A stretch of DNA of 64,000 nucleotides from Gigantopelta aegis. Lineage: Eukaryota; Mollusca; Gastropoda; Neomphalida; Peltospiridae. The translations under genes were made by a program, and so were the position numbers. The stretch covers positions 24,891,830-24,955,829 of the forward strand of contig NC_054704.1 in the NCBI RefSeq assembly GCF_016097555.1, in the 5' to 3' direction. The notes below the pieces were generated by a model, which was given only the letters and a program-made list of their open reading frames with translations, was not told the origin of the DNA and did no database searches. Position 1 is the first letter of the stretch. Every line of letters begins with the position of its first letter. Shown piece after piece: positions 1 through 11,172 of the stretch.

Positions 1-240
1 AATTACCAGATTTGGTATACAATAGCCGATGATTAATAAATTGATGTGCTCTAGTGATGTCATTAAACAAAACAAACTTTAACTTTGACTTTGACACGTT
101 ATACTCCATTTGTATTTATTATATGTTGTTGTTTTTTGTTGTTGTTGTTTTTGTGTGTTTTTTGGGGGGAAGGGGTAGGGAAGGTAGTTGTTGTGGTGTG
201 CTCTAGTGGTGTCGTTAAACAACATGAACTTTAACTTGTA
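1..240 (+). mobile_element. SINE tail fragments (family SINE-1)
   Basis: The window opens inside the 3' part of the SINE that recurs throughout it: the 'caatagccgatgattaataa' block, then 'ctctagtgatgtcattaaac' and an A/T-rich end. A second, shorter tail ('ctctagtggtgtcgttaaac') follows at about 200-225 after a T/G-rich spacer. No head (A/B box) is present. Confidence 0.75.
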
Positions 241-333
241 AACCTTGTTCATATGTTTAGCCCATCGACGATAATCACGCCGAGACTGATTTCCAGCAAC
301 AGAATAGTCGGAATCTTAAGACATATAATTGTA

Positions 334-392
334 TGTATCACGTGATAGCTCGACATCAAACTTCATGTATCACGTGATAGCGCGTCATCAAA
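334..392. repeat. Two direct copies of a CACGTG-containing 27-mer
   Basis: 'TGTATCACGTGATAGC' followed by a 'catcaaact' block occurs at 334 and again at 366. Each copy centres on the palindrome TATCACGTGATA, which contains an E-box (339-344 and 371-376). From 393 to about 900 I see no gene or recognisable repeat; the ORF at 396-626 has no familiar motif. Confidence 0.5.
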
Positions 393-902
393 CTGTTGCA
401 GTTTTCTTATGACAGGATGACGCCCCGTGCTGCGATGCTGCACGTCACCACTGACCCACGTTTCACCCATGAATCACGCGGACTGAACATGGTCGAGAAA
501 ATGGTTAAATCTGAAAAATGCGCTTATGTCCAACGTGTGCCATTTAAGGTCAATCTTAATACGATTTTCATACAAGCTGCTGCTTTTTATGTTAAACAGC
601 GTGTGGCTAATGCATACAAAACGTGACCTTGTAGTCCTTGGCGTGGATTAGGCTGACCATCCAACGAAAATGTCACCTATACATCTAGCTCTATAAGTCT
701 TTAAGTACTCGGTTGTGTTTCTGTTAGTTCACCAGCGTCCTGAGGTCTGCACAAATATTAACTTTCGCTGATAAAATATTAAAGTTCACTGAATGATATG
801 ATTATGACTTCATATAAATGTCAAATTATACACTTCCTATAAATATTTTGTTATTATGGAACACTGGCATAGTTTAAAGCTCATATCTTCAATGCGAGAA
901 GG

Positions 903-1225
903 GGCGGGACGTAGCCCAGTGGTAAAGTGCCCGCTCGATGCGCGGTGGGTCTGGCATCGATCCCCGTCGGTGGACCCATTGGGCTATTTCTCGTTCCAGG
1001 CAGTGCTCCACAACTGATGTTACAAAGGCGGTGGTATGTACTATCCTGTCTGTGGGATGGTGCATATAAAAGATCCCTTACTGCTAATGGAAGAAGAGTA
1101 GCCCATGAAATGGCGACAGCGGGTTTCCTCTCCCAATATCTGTGTGGTCCTTAATCATATGTCCGACACCATATAACCGTAAATAAAATGTGTTGAGTGC
1201 GTCGTTAAATAAAACATTTCCTTTA
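903..1225 (+). mobile_element. tRNA-derived SINE-1, subtype B tail, near full length
   Basis: The head 'gacgtagcccagtggtaaag' resembles a Pol III A box and 'ggcatcgatcccc' a B box. The conserved body ('tctgtgggatggtgcatata') follows, and the subtype B tail 'gtgcgtcgttaaataaaac'. It is one of the most complete copies here. From 1226 to 1745 there is unique AT-rich DNA with nothing I can name. Confidence 0.85.
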
Positions 1226-3078
1226 TTTCCTTTCTTCAATGCGAGAAAAGCAGTCTGTGCATGTATTGTTTTCGGAAACATAGATATAATGACGAGACTG
1301 TTTGAATTCGCTGTCATTATAACATATTTTCCACCAACAGAGTCCTTTTGGTAACTAAAATTACGTATTAAATAAATGTTCTTGTTTAGAACTTAGTATC
1401 TGCATATATATATACGGTGTTTCTTGCCCTACTATTTGAATGTTATAGGTTGTATACTACCAAATCAAATCCCATAGACAACAATAGTAACATGTGTGGC
1501 TAAAACTCCTACGTGCAGCGTATCAATCGACATAAACGCCACGGATATAAATACTACCACCTCTCACCCCTAAAGTGAATCAGAAAAAATTGGTAGCGTC
1601 TATGACTACCCTAGTACTTTTGTTTCTATAGGTACCCATTACATGTTTCAAACGCAAGGCTACTTGACACACTGGTACTAGATGAAATAAAATTGCATAA
1701 CATTTTTGCCCAGATGAAATTGTTTTGTTTTTACAACCAACACACCTCAAACTATAGTCCAGAGAACGCGAGAGGAAACCTAGCATAGACTGTTATATAG
1801 TCCAGAGAACGCGAGATGAAGCCAAACATAGACTATTATAGAGTCCAGAGAACCAAAAAGGAAACCTAGCATAGACTGTTATATAGTCCAGAGAACGCGA
1901 TATGAAGCCAAGCATAGACTGTTGTATAGTCCAGAGAACGCGAGAGGAAACCTAGCATAGAGTACTATATAGTCCAGAGAACGCGAGATGAAGCCAAACA
2001 GATTATTATATAGTCCAGAGAACGCGAGAGGAAACCTAGCATAGATTGTTATATAGTCCAGAGAACGCGATATGAAGCCAAGCATAGACTGTTACATAGT
2101 CCAGAGAACGCGAGAGGAAACTTAGCATAGAGTACTATATAGTCCAGAGAACGCGAGATGAAGCCAAACATAGACTATTATATAGTCCAGAGAACGCAAA
2201 AGGAAACCTAGCATAGACTGTTATATAGTCCAGAGAACGCAAAAGGAAACCTAGCATAGACTGTTATATAGTCAAGAGAATGCGAGAGGAAACCTAGCAT
2301 AGAATGCTGTATAGACAAGAGAATGCGAGAGGAAACCTAGCATAGAGTGCTATATAGTCAAGAGAATGCGAGAGGAAACCTAGCATAGAGTGTTGTATAG
2401 ACCAGAGAATGCGAGAGGAAACCTAGCATAGAGTGCTGTATAGACCAGAGAATGCGAGAGGAAACCTAGCATGGAGTGCTATATAGACCAGAGAATGCGA
2501 GAGGAAACCTAGCATAGAGTGCTATATAGTCCAGAGAATGCGAGAGGAAACCTAGCATAGAGTGCTGTATAGTCCAGAGAATGCGAGAGGAAACCTAGCA
2601 TAGAGTGCTGTATAGACCAGAGAATGCGAGAGAAAACCTAGCATAGACTGGTACATAGTATAGAGAAGGAAAAAGGAAACCCAGAATAAACTTTTATATA
2701 GTCCAGAGAACGCAAGATGAAACCTAGGATAAACTGTTATATCGTCCAGAGAACGCGAGATAAAATCTAGCATAGACTGTTATATAGTCTACAGAAAACA
2801 AGGTGAAACCTACACTTGTATAGTTCAGAGAACGCGATATGAAACACAGCATAGATTATTATAGACTGTTATATAGAACGCGAGATTAATACTAGATTGT
2901 TGTATAGGCCAAAGAACGCGAGATGAAACCTAGATCGCTGTATAGTCTAGAGAACGCAAGATGAAACCAAAACTGTTGTATAATCCCGATAAAGCGAGAT
3001 GAAACCTAGTATAGACTGTTGTATAGTTCAAAGAACAAGAGAGAAAACCCAGACTAGACTGCTATATAGTCCAGAGAA

Positions 3079-3340
3079 GAAGGACCGCCTGCGCTGGCCG
3101 GTGCAAGGGAGCACCAGCAGCCCGAGCGTGGTCTGGAGCAGGCGGGGTGGTAAGGTGCTATGGAATTTGGAATGTCCCGTAGGATTGAGCAAAAGAGAAA
3201 CGGTTCGCATATTTGATGAAGGAATTTAGGCGCAATTTGGAACGGTCGGTCTAATAGGAAAAGGTGGGGAGCTACAAATAGGTTTGGAAATTAGTAGGCC
3301 GAGAGTAGCTCAGTGGTTAGACCTAGATGGTGGTGATATG
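3079..3340 (+). repeat. Dispersed repeat X, copy 1 (inside the satellite)
   Basis: A GC-richer block ('ggtgcaagggagcaccagca', then 'gtgctatggaatttg', then 'gaacggtcggtc') interrupts the 43-bp array. The same ordered blocks recur at 12748-13000, where the repeat has a 9-bp target duplication. It also ends with a tRNA-like 'gagagtagctcagtggttag'. It is therefore an inserted dispersed element, not satellite. Confidence 0.65.
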
Positions 3341-4140
3341 TCTCCCTACGAGATAAAACCTGGCATAGACTGTTATATAGTCCAGCAAACGTGAGATGAA
3401 ACCTAGCATAGACTGTTATATAGTCCACAGAAAACAAGGTGAAACCTACACTTGTATAGTTCAGAGAACGCGATATGAAACACAGCATAGATTATTATAT
3501 AATCCAGAGAACGCAAGATGAAACCTAGACCGTTGTATAGTTCAGAGAACGTGAGATGAAACACAGCATAGACTATTATATAGTCCAGAGAACGCAAGAT
3601 GAAACCTAGACCGTTGTATAGTTCAGAGAACGTGATATGAAACACAGCATAGACTATTATATAGTCCAGAGTACGCAAGATGAAACCTAGACCGTTGTAT
3701 AGTTCAGATAACGCGAGATGAAACCTAGACCGTTGTATAATCCAGAGAACGCGAGATGAAATATAGCATAGACTGTTATATAGTCCAGAGAACGCAAGAT
3801 GAAACCTAGCATAGTCTCGTATATACTCCAGCAAACGCCAGATGAAACCTAGCATATTCTCTTATATAGTCCAGAGAACGTGAGAGGAAACATAGCATAT
3901 TCTCTTATATAGATCAGAGAACGCGAGAGGAAACATAGCATAGACTGTTATATAGTCCAGAGAACGCGAGAGGAAATATAGCATATTCTCTTACATAGTC
4001 CAGAGAACGTGACATGAAACCTAGTATAGACTGTTGTATTATCCAGAGAACGCTAGAGGAAACCTAGCATAGACTGTTGTATTATCCAGAGAACGATAGA
4101 GGAAACCTTGACTTATAGAGAACGTGAGAACCTAAATCAT

Positions 4141-4555
4141 TATATAGCGGGACGCAGAAAAGACTGGTGGTGGCGGTTGAGACGCCAACTTTTACCTCCC
4201 CTGTACCGCCTCTGGCGTGCGTCTCCCCGGCTTCTTCTTCTTGTTATACTTCGTCTGCTGAGCTGAGGGGAGATCCAGTGAGACGGGTGTTAAACACAAC
4301 CTCATCGTTCAAAGGCTTGCTGAGGGGAGATCCAGTGAGACGGGTGTTAAACACAACCTCATCGTTCAAAGGCTTGCTGAGGGGAGATCCAGTGAGACGG
4401 GTGTTAAACACAACCGCATCGTTCAAAGGCTTGCTGAGGGGAGATCCAGTGAGACGGGTGTTAAACACAACCTCATCGTTCAAAGGCTTGCTGAGGGGAG
4501 ATCCAGTGAGACGGGTGTTAAACACAACCTCATCGTTCAAAGGCTTGCTGCAGAG
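4141..4555. repeat. 57-bp minisatellite, five copies, with unique flank
   Basis: Copies begin at 4263, 4320, 4377, 4434 and 4491 ('tgaggggagatccagtgaga' ... 'atcgttcaaaggcttgc') and are nearly identical; the third has 'ccgcatc' instead of 'cctcatc'. The period is 19 codons, so both strands stay open: + strand 4167-4589 repeats a unit starting LRGDPVRRVLNTT, - strand 4244-4642 repeats KPLNDEVVFNTRLTG. A GC-rich unique flank (4150-4260) precedes it. I do not call it a gene. Confidence 0.8.
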
Positions 4556-4929
4556 TCGGTCTCTTATAAAGTCCAGAAAAGGTATATGAAAGCGAGCATA
4601 GACTATTGTATAGTCCAAAAAACGTGAGATGAAACCTAGCATAGATTGTTATATAGTACAGAGAATGTGATATAGTCCAGAAAACACGAGGTGAAACCTA
4701 GCATAGACTATTGTCAGTCAAGAGAAAGCGTTGTGTAATCTAGAGAACGGAAGATGAAATCTAGATAGTTATATAGTCCAGAGAACACAATATGAAATCT
4801 AGACTGTTGTATAGTCCAGCCAACGCGAGATAAAAGCTAACATAAACTGTTGTTATTCTCGAGAACGAGAAATGAAACCTACACTACGGTATCATCCGGT
4901 GAACGCGAAATGAAACCTAGCCTGTCGCA

Positions 4930-5155
4930 TGGGCTAATGTGTGGGATCTATCTTGAGGACTGAACCCTAGGTGCACCCATTCAAAGGTATATGAAAGGTG
5001 GCTGTGTGTGCTGTCCTGTCTATAGAAAAATGCGTATAAACGATGTCTAGCTTTCTTCTAAGTATATATCAGATTTATCAAATGTTTGACATCCAATAGC
5101 CGATAATTATTAAATCACTGTATTCTAGTGGTATCTTTAAATAAAACAAGTTTTA
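4930..5155 (+). mobile_element. SINE-1 (body and tail)
   Basis: A diverged body ('gtgctgtcctgtctatag') is followed by 'tttgacatccaatagccgat' and 'attctagtggtatctttaaa'. The head is too degraded to place a B box. Confidence 0.7.
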
Positions 5156-5177
5156 ACGCTATAGACTTCTTTTCAGT

Positions 5178-5385
5178 TTAATTTATATTTATTTTCGTGC
5201 TTCTATCCAAATAAGGTTTTAGCACGCAGTCCTGGGCACTCACTTCAGTTATCTGAACTGTCTGTCCAGGAGAGAGAGAGAGAAGTTAATGAGAGAGAAG
5301 TCAGTGTAATGGCCTTGGTGGACCCATCCAAAGGTATAATAAATGTTGATGTATGTGCTATCCTGTCTGTGGCACATACCTCAGG
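5178..5385 (-). mobile_element. SINE-2 fragment fused to SINE-1 body fragment
   Basis: The SINE-2 block 'ttttcgtgcttctatccaaa' with 'agcacgcagtcctgggcac' and 'gagagaagtcagtgtaat' reads as a minus-strand insertion. It breaks into a short SINE-1-like stretch ('gtatgtgctatcctgtctgt'). Confidence 0.55.
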
Positions 5386-5391
5386 CAGGAC

Positions 5392-5705
5392 GGGATTTAG
5401 CTGAGTAGGTTGAGCGCTCGCCTGAGGTGTTTACATCGTAGGATCAAACCACCTCGGTGGATCCATTCAGCCGACTGGGGTTTTCCTCGTTCTGATTAGT
5501 GCACTATAACTGGTCAAAGGCTGTGGTATGTGCTTTCCTGTCTGTGGGAAAGTACATACAATAGAGCCCTTGCTGCATTAGAATAAATATAGTGGGTTTC
5601 CTCTGATTACTATGAGTCATAATTATCAAATGTTTGACATCCAATAGCCGATGATTCATTAATCAATGTGTTCTAGTGGTGTCGTTAAACAAAACAAACA
5701 AACAT
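5392..5705 (+). mobile_element. SINE-1, full-length variant head
   Basis: The head 'ttagctgagtaggttgagcg' (A-box-like) and 'gtaggatcaaacc' (B-box-like) differ from the common head, but the body and tail ('caatagccgatgattcatta', 'tggtgtcgttaaac') are standard. The region 5706-6110 after it holds no supported gene. Confidence 0.75.
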
Positions 5706-6111
5706 ATCTCAGGCTTTAAATCAACCCATTGAACCGATAGTGGCACGTATTATAGAAAACTTTCTGAAATCGGAAGCAATCATACAGGTTCACTGAAGTA
5801 GGTTGGACAGGTGTCCATCTCAACTCGGGCCAAGCGTTACCATGGAGCTAGTGTTAACTAACATAGCGTTGTTTACATCATTTTTGTTTCGTCCTTGTTG
5901 TTGACAGATGGTTTTGTAATAAACAGCTGCTCACTTCTTATTGTAGAGATCTTTCTTATTGTTTTGCCATGTTACAATAAATATCAGAGTAAACGAAAAC
6001 AAAATAAAATGTTCAATTATTTTTTTTTAAGTAGAGGTATTAGGTGTTCATTGTCAAACTGTTTCATTTTTATCGACCATATTGGACACTTTAGTATCTT
6101 GCTTCAAAGTT

Positions 6112-6370
6112 TGTATAGTTTAACGACACCATTGGAGCACAATGATTTATTAATCATCGGCTACTGGATGTCAAACATTTGGTAATTATGACACAGCAGC
6201 AAGGATTCGTTTATATGTATTTTTTCCACAGACAGGACTGCACATACCAAGGCCTTTGATATAACAGTCGTGGGGCATTGTTTGGGATGGGGAAAACCCC
6301 AATCAGAGGGATTGGCTCCACTGACGTAGTTCGATCCTAAGAACTGAACTAAATACCGTCCCTAAATTAC
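6112..6370 (-). mobile_element. SINE-1, minus strand
   Basis: It starts with the reverse-complement tail 'gtttaacgacaccattggag' and passes through 'atcggctactggatgtcaaa'. It ends in a degraded head near 'gttcgatcctaag'. The ORF at 5895-6185 merely runs into it. Confidence 0.7.
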
Positions 6371-6499
6371 GATAGAGTCCTTAGGTCACGAAAGTCAGTT
6401 GCGAAATAAACAAAATAGCAGACCCATTCTCTGAATTCCACCCACCCGTCTCGTTCAGTCCCCCCACCCCCCACCTTCCACCCCCGCCACACACACACA

Positions 6500-6710
6500 C
6501 GACTGGTATTTCAAAAGGCCATGGCATGTGCCGTCTTATCTTTTGGGATGTGCATATAAATGATTTCATGCTGCTAATGGCAACATGTAGCGGGGTTCCT
6601 CTTTGAAGACTGGTGTCAGAAGTACGAAATGTTTGCCTTTCAATAGTGGATGAATAGTTAGTTAATCAATGTGCTTTAGTAGTGTTGTTAAACAAAGTAA
6701 AAAAATTTTA
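6500..6710 (+). mobile_element. SINE-1 3' half
   Basis: The body 'ggcatgtgccgtcttatc', 'tgggatgtgcatataaatga' and tail 'tagtagtgttgttaaac' follow a C/A-rich microsatellite (about 6455-6502). No head is present. Confidence 0.6.
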
Positions 6711-6871
6711 CTTTTACTTTGACATCTCGATCTGTGTGTAATGTCTAATGAAAACCTATTACTCAGAGAAGTGGACAGACGGACAGACAAACAGACAGAC
6801 AGAAATACCAAGAGAGATAGGAGACTAAAAGATACAGAGAGCACACAGCACAACTGTAATTGATCTTATTC

Positions 6872-6930
6872 CAGCCCCCCCCCTCCACCCCCCCCCTCCA
6901 CCCCCCCTCCACCCCCCCCCCACCCACCCC
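6872..6930. repeat. C-rich simple repeat
   Basis: Runs of CCCCCCC separated by TCCA or A cover about 60 bp; the complementary strand is G-rich and could form a quadruplex. Nearby CAGA/GACA-type simple repeats are at 6770-6800. The glycine-rich minus-strand ORF here is composition only. Confidence 0.85.
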
Positions 6931-7082
6931 CTATACACACACACTTGAGGACGAAAACGTGTATTTTTTGTCCAAATGTATATAAATAAAAACAACAAGC
7001 ATTGATTGTGAGAGTACTGCTAAAACAACATGTGTCAACTACTACCGGGCCCAACGAATGTTTGTATATATCATACGTTCAA

Positions 7083-7345
7083 GGGCCATGAAATACAAAC
7101 TTGATCTGCAACAGTACACGATAAAGGTATACACAAAATCTCTGCTCAATATCTTGAGGCATTCTGAAAAAAATGTCCGGAAAACAAATGATCGTATCTC
7201 CTAAGTTCAGTCAAAAATGGCTAAATCGCCATGAAAGTCAAACTTGATCTGTAACAGCATTTGAAAATGTTATACATAAAATTTCAAATCAACATCTTGA
7301 AAAAAATGTGGGGCAGACAGACAGACAGACAGACAGATAGACAGA
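7083..7345 (+). repeat. Dispersed repeat ending in (CAGA)n, internally duplicated
   Basis: 'ccatgaaatacaaacttgat' at 7087 and 'ccatgaaagtcaaacttgat' at 7228 are two diverged copies about 141 bp apart. Each is followed by a similar 'aaat(c/t)t...caatatcttga' type block. The second ends in a (CAGA)n run at 7314-7340. No coding capacity is seen. Confidence 0.5.
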
Positions 7346-7424
7346 GATGAAACCTAAAATATGACTTGTCCCCCACTAGAGGCTGTGCACCCAAACATAT
7401 AGATTATTTACAGATTGTGCTCCC

Positions 7425-7490
7425 TTTCACACACATACACACACACACACACACGCACGCACGCACGCACGCACACACGCACGCACGCGC
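7425..7490. repeat. (CA)n/(CGCA)n microsatellite
   Basis: ACAC repeats grade into GCAC/GCACGC repeats over about 65 bp. Confidence 0.9.
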
Positions 7491-7519
7491 GGCGGGTATC
7501 CTCTCTAAGACTTTAAATA

Positions 7520-7890
7520 GGTTTGTTTTGTTTGACACCACTAGAGCACATTGATTTCTTAATCATCGGCTATTTGATATCAAACATATGGTCATTTTGA
7601 CAGAGGAAACCCGCTACATTTTTTCCATTAGTAGCAAGGGATCTGTTGTATGCATCATCCCACAGACAGGATAGCACATACCACGGCCTTTGATATACCA
7701 GTCGTGGTGCACTGGCTGGAACGAGAAATAGCACAATGGGCCCTCCGACGGGGATCGAACCCAAACCGTGCATCTAACGAGCGCTTTACCACTGGACTAC
7801 GTCCTGCCCCCTCTAAGATTACACGTCGAAATTACCAGTGATGAATAAATCAATGTGCTCCAGTAGCGTCATTAATCAAAACAAATTTCT
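7520..7890 (-). mobile_element. Full-length SINE-1 (minus) abutting a plus-strand tail fragment
   Basis: 7520-7812 runs from reverse tail ('gacaccactagagcacattg') through body to head ('gcgctttaccactggactac', 'gtcctgcccc'). The B-box-like 'ggggatcgaaccc' is intact. 7813-7890 is a SINE-1 tail on the + strand ('atgtgctccagtagcgtcat'), so two insertions lie head to head. 7900-8420 is unique DNA with no supported gene. Confidence 0.8.
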
Positions 7891-8430
7891 TCTTCCTCTA
7901 TCTATTTTGAGACTGGTCAAATGTTTAGCAACATCGTTCTGACACTGGCGAATTCGTCTTACAGGAGATTATTTAGTCCTGTTCATGTCCATCTAGAATT
8001 ATGGCTTCAGTCGATCAAACGGACACATACCACAAAATGAACGAGGCGTTTCTCTTTATGACAGAATTCGTCGATAAAACTGTATAAGCGAAAGAAATCT
8101 CCTAGAACAAAAATAGTAGAATAGAGAACAATAAAACAGAGAATGTGTTGTCATTGCCCTCTTTATGAATATATACGGTGGCAAGCCGCGGGTGAAATAC
8201 TCGTACTTAACGCTTTATCACAATCGGTTTGTGGGGAAGTAGTACGACACAAACTGGTTTCCAAGGGACATCATGAAATGTCTGTGATTGCTTGTATGTT
8301 GTATAAGCTTTAGGAAAGGTAAGAATATAACATAATAATATCATATTAAACAATCAAAACTGTTGAAAATTGTAACTGTAAAATATTTAATATGCTAGTT
8401 TAGTAGCAGCAGTAATATTAGTAGTTGTAG

Positions 8431-8436
8431 TTAATT

Positions 8437-8467
<31 letters not shown>

Positions 8468-8522
8468 CAGTAGTAGTAGTAGTAGCAGCAGCAGCAGCAG
8501 CAGCAGTAGCAGTAGTAGTAGT

Positions 8523-8554
<32 letters not shown>

Positions 8555-8600
8555 CAGCAGCAGTAGTAGTAGTAGTAGTAGTAGTAGTATCAGCTGCAGC
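8431..8600. repeat. (TAG/CAG)n trinucleotide repeat
   Basis: About 170 bp of imperfect TAG and CAG triplets, with a further interrupted triplet zone to about 8690. It generates long spurious leucine and alanine/threonine ORFs on the minus strand. Confidence 0.95.
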
Positions 8601-8814
8601 AATAACAACAGTAGCAGCAGTGGCAGTAACAGTGATGGTTGTATTAGTAGTATCAGCAGCATTACCAATAACGGTGGTGGCAGTAGTAAATGTTTCAGAA
8701 GTATATTTCTTCAATCAGTGTCCCATGACTCGTATAGTTTTTGGTTGTGGTATGTTTTATTGTCTTTGAGGAAGTGCATCCAAACGACATATAATAATTC
8801 GCATAAAAGAATAG

Positions 8815-9090
8815 GAAAGGAAAGGAAATGTGTTTTTATTTAACGACGCACTCGGCACATTTTATTTACGGTTATATGGCGTCAGACATATGGTTAAGGA
8901 CCACACAAATATTGAAGGAGGAAACTCGCTGTCGCTACTTCATGGGCTACTCTTTTGGATTGGCAGCAAGGGATCTTTTATATGTACCATCCCATAGACA
9001 GGATAGCACATACCACGGCCTTTGATGTACCAGTCGTGGTGCACTGGCTGGAGCGAGAAATAGCCCAATGGGCCCATTGACGTGGATAAA
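8815..9090 (-). mobile_element. SINE-1 subtype B, minus strand
   Basis: Reverse subtype B tail 'tttaacgacgcactcggcac', 'cggttatatggcgtcagaca', then 'ccatcccatagacaggatag' and 'gcccaatgggcccattgacg'. The head beyond the B box is missing. Confidence 0.8.
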
Positions 9091-9324
9091 AGAATAGCAT
9101 AACATGTTTAAACTGTAGGTCGGGTGTCGTTAAACTAAAAAGTCAGAACTAAAAGTAATACGTGTAATACAAATCATATGATATAGTAATATAGTTATTA
9201 TTTAAGAACTAAATGTAATATTACAATGTTTGAGGTTGATTGTCTTTATCACTGTATGATAAGATATGTGCACTTTCGCGAAAATTTTAATAAATCCTTC
9301 TTTTGTATCAATATTGTATTTGTT

Positions 9325-9480
9325 GAATGAATGAATGAATGAATGAATGAAAGGAAAGGAAGGAAATGTTTTATTTAACGACGCACTCAACACATTTTAT
9401 TTACGGTTATATGGCGTCGGAGAATGAATGAATGAATGAATGAATGAATGAATGAATGAATAAATAAATATTTAACGACA
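9325..9480. repeat. (GAAT)n microsatellite containing a SINE tail
   Basis: (TGAA)n repeats at 9325-9352 and 9421-9465 flank a 70-bp reverse SINE-1 subtype B tail (9353-9420, 'gttttatttaacgacgcact'). A SINE fragment therefore sits inside, or was bridged by, the tetranucleotide repeat. The right part ends 'tttaacgacaccccatca', the start of a third tail type also seen at 48222 and 56515. Confidence 0.8.
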
Positions 9481-9704
9481 CCCCATCAATAAAGTGATTA
9501 CTAAATATTTAATCAGTATAAAAATTAAAAGTATAGTGTCAACAGGATATAATTAACGTCACCAGCAATCACATATTTTAATTTGGTATCAACACTGAAA
9601 AAAACAAAAAACACCGCAATTATTAACATATTACTTTGTAGTACTTTCTAGCGAACTGGTTTACAGGCGGAAGACATAATGAGAGTTAACAACTGAAAAA
9701 TGCA

Positions 9705-9962
9705 TTTTCAGTTAAAGTTATTTTCGTGCTTACATGCAATTAAGGTTCAGCCACACTGGCCTGGGCACACACCTCAACTATCTGGACTGCCTGTCAAGGA
9801 CAGTGGATTACTGGTTAGTATTTAGTGATTAATGAGAGAAAAGTCGATCTACACACTGAGTCGTTAAACTCGCTCTGGGTGGAAGCCGGTACCGAGAGGC
9901 GAACCCAGTACTTATCAGTTTTAAATCCGGTGAATTAACCACTACATCGCCCTGGCCGAGAC
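9705..9962 (-). mobile_element. SINE-2, full length, minus strand
   Basis: On the + strand it reads 'ttttcgtgcttacatgcaat', 'cctgggcacacacctcaac', 'gttaaactcgctctggg', 'ggcgaacccagtac' and 'taaccactacatcgccctgg'. Read on the minus strand the last two blocks are the A box (taGTGGTTAa) and B box (GGGTTCGcc) of a tRNA-like head. This is the second tRNA-derived SINE family of the window. Confidence 0.75.
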
Positions 9963-10189
9963 CGAGGCAAACAACGCCGTCAAGTATCACAATGCAGCCA
10001 CTTTGTTATTTAAATTTTCTTATTATTACAGTCGAACCTACTACAAAAGACATCATTTGAAACAAATAGCTGAAACAGTTCTCTGGTGAACAGAACAGAA
10101 CTTTATTTCTCTCAGATCACCAAACGGCGATACATTGAGGTGGTTTACAGACATATACATTGTATTTTGACAGAGCAGTTTACTGTACT

Positions 10190-10716
10190 CTAGACGGGAT
10201 ACATATAATATTCGTCACCTAAAGCAGTGTTACAAAGAGGACACTCTGTCTTGTCTTTTAATGTCTTGCCATCGACCAGTTTCAAATGGTAAATAATGAT
10301 TACTAGTCCTGAATCGAATGTAGACTGTCCATAGTTTCTCCGGTAAATGAAAAAGATATGAATGTGATGATTTGAATATTCTATAGGTGGAAGCACGCCA
10401 CAAATGTCCCGTACCCACAACCAGCAAATTACCAGTGATCCATCATACTGATATATCAAATACCAATGTTATCCTGGTTGTGAAAAATGGTCTCTTGGTG
10501 TTGAGAAGAGTAACCTATGTGACAAACACTTGAGTTCCTCTGTGGTACCAATAATGACCGCTCAAACAGACGAGTTGCATGCTCCACCAAAGCGTGCTTG
10601 TACTTAGATGGATATAAGAACAAATACGTTACTAGCATATTGCGAAACTCGTAAGGTATAAATGGTACTTCGACAATGTAGTTTAGCCTATACATAAAGA
10701 CCACCGGGTTGGTCAA
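10190..10716 (-). pseudogene. Unidentified minus-strand ORF pair (possibly one broken gene)
   Basis: Two ORFs follow each other on the minus strand with a frame change between them: 10716-10456 (86 codons) and 10459-10190 (89 codons). The second ends in LKDKTECPLCNTALGDEYYM, with one CxxC pair and a short acidic C-terminus. The block is compositionally more balanced than its surroundings and is not repeated elsewhere in the window. I do not recognise a family. It could be a decayed transposon or gene remnant, or chance; a single CxxC is not evidence of a zinc finger. Confidence 0.2.
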
Positions 10717-11172
10717 CAGTTACGTTACGTTAAAATGCGTAATGAGGTGGGCAGAAAGAAAACTCGCCTAATTTTGATACCCCATCAATCTTTTGAATAT
10801 TTATCGTCCCCCATCTTTAAGGAAAACTTTTTTTCTCTCTTTTTTTAAGGAAAAGATAAGCACATGATTATTATTTGTCAGTTATGAGCGTGAAAAATAA
10901 TGTATTATTATCCTAGAACTTAAGCTCATTAATAAGTCTTAAAGAAAAGAAAATACCGTTCCCATATTTGAACAACAATCAACGCAAATTAATTTGTTTT
11001 ATTTTTATGGTGATCCAAATGTTACAATGTTAAATAAAGATTAGCTCAATCTCCCCATGGTTTCTTGCATCGTCCATCGCGTTGTTTTGTCTCAGCAGTT
11101 TTAATCTTCCATTCACAATTCCCCTTCATAATCGAGGGATGCTGAGTGCGCAGGAGTTGACACATTAACAAC

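Larger units (their letters stand above)
1746..4925. repeat. 43-bp tandem satellite array (interrupted)
   Basis: The unit runs approximately 'atagtccagagaacgcgaga' + 'ggaaacctagcatagactgtt'. Successive 'tccagagaac' blocks fall at 1758, 1801 and 1844, giving a 43-bp period. The array holds roughly 50 or more diverged copies and is interrupted by a dispersed repeat (about 3079-3340) and a 57-bp minisatellite (4141-4555). Variants alternate between 'aggaaacctagcatag' and 'atgaagccaa(a/g)catag', and later copies carry indels. ORFs on the minus strand (for example 3403-3855) are tandem-repeat artefacts: 43 is not a multiple of three, so three units cycle through all frames. Confidence 0.9.

Noticed and set aside
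3403..3855. 150-codon minus-strand ORF
   Set aside because: It is the 43-bp satellite read in a cycling frame; no protein features beyond repeat composition.
1746..4140. CRISPR-like regular repeats
   Set aside because: Units are contiguous with no variable spacers, and the host is a eukaryote; it is a tandem satellite.
4167..4589. Repeat protein of 19-residue units
   Set aside because: Both strands are equally open because the period is divisible by three; no start context or splice signals support a gene.
8387..8714. Poly-Leu and Ala/Thr-rich ORFs
   Set aside because: They are translations of a TAG/CAG trinucleotide repeat.
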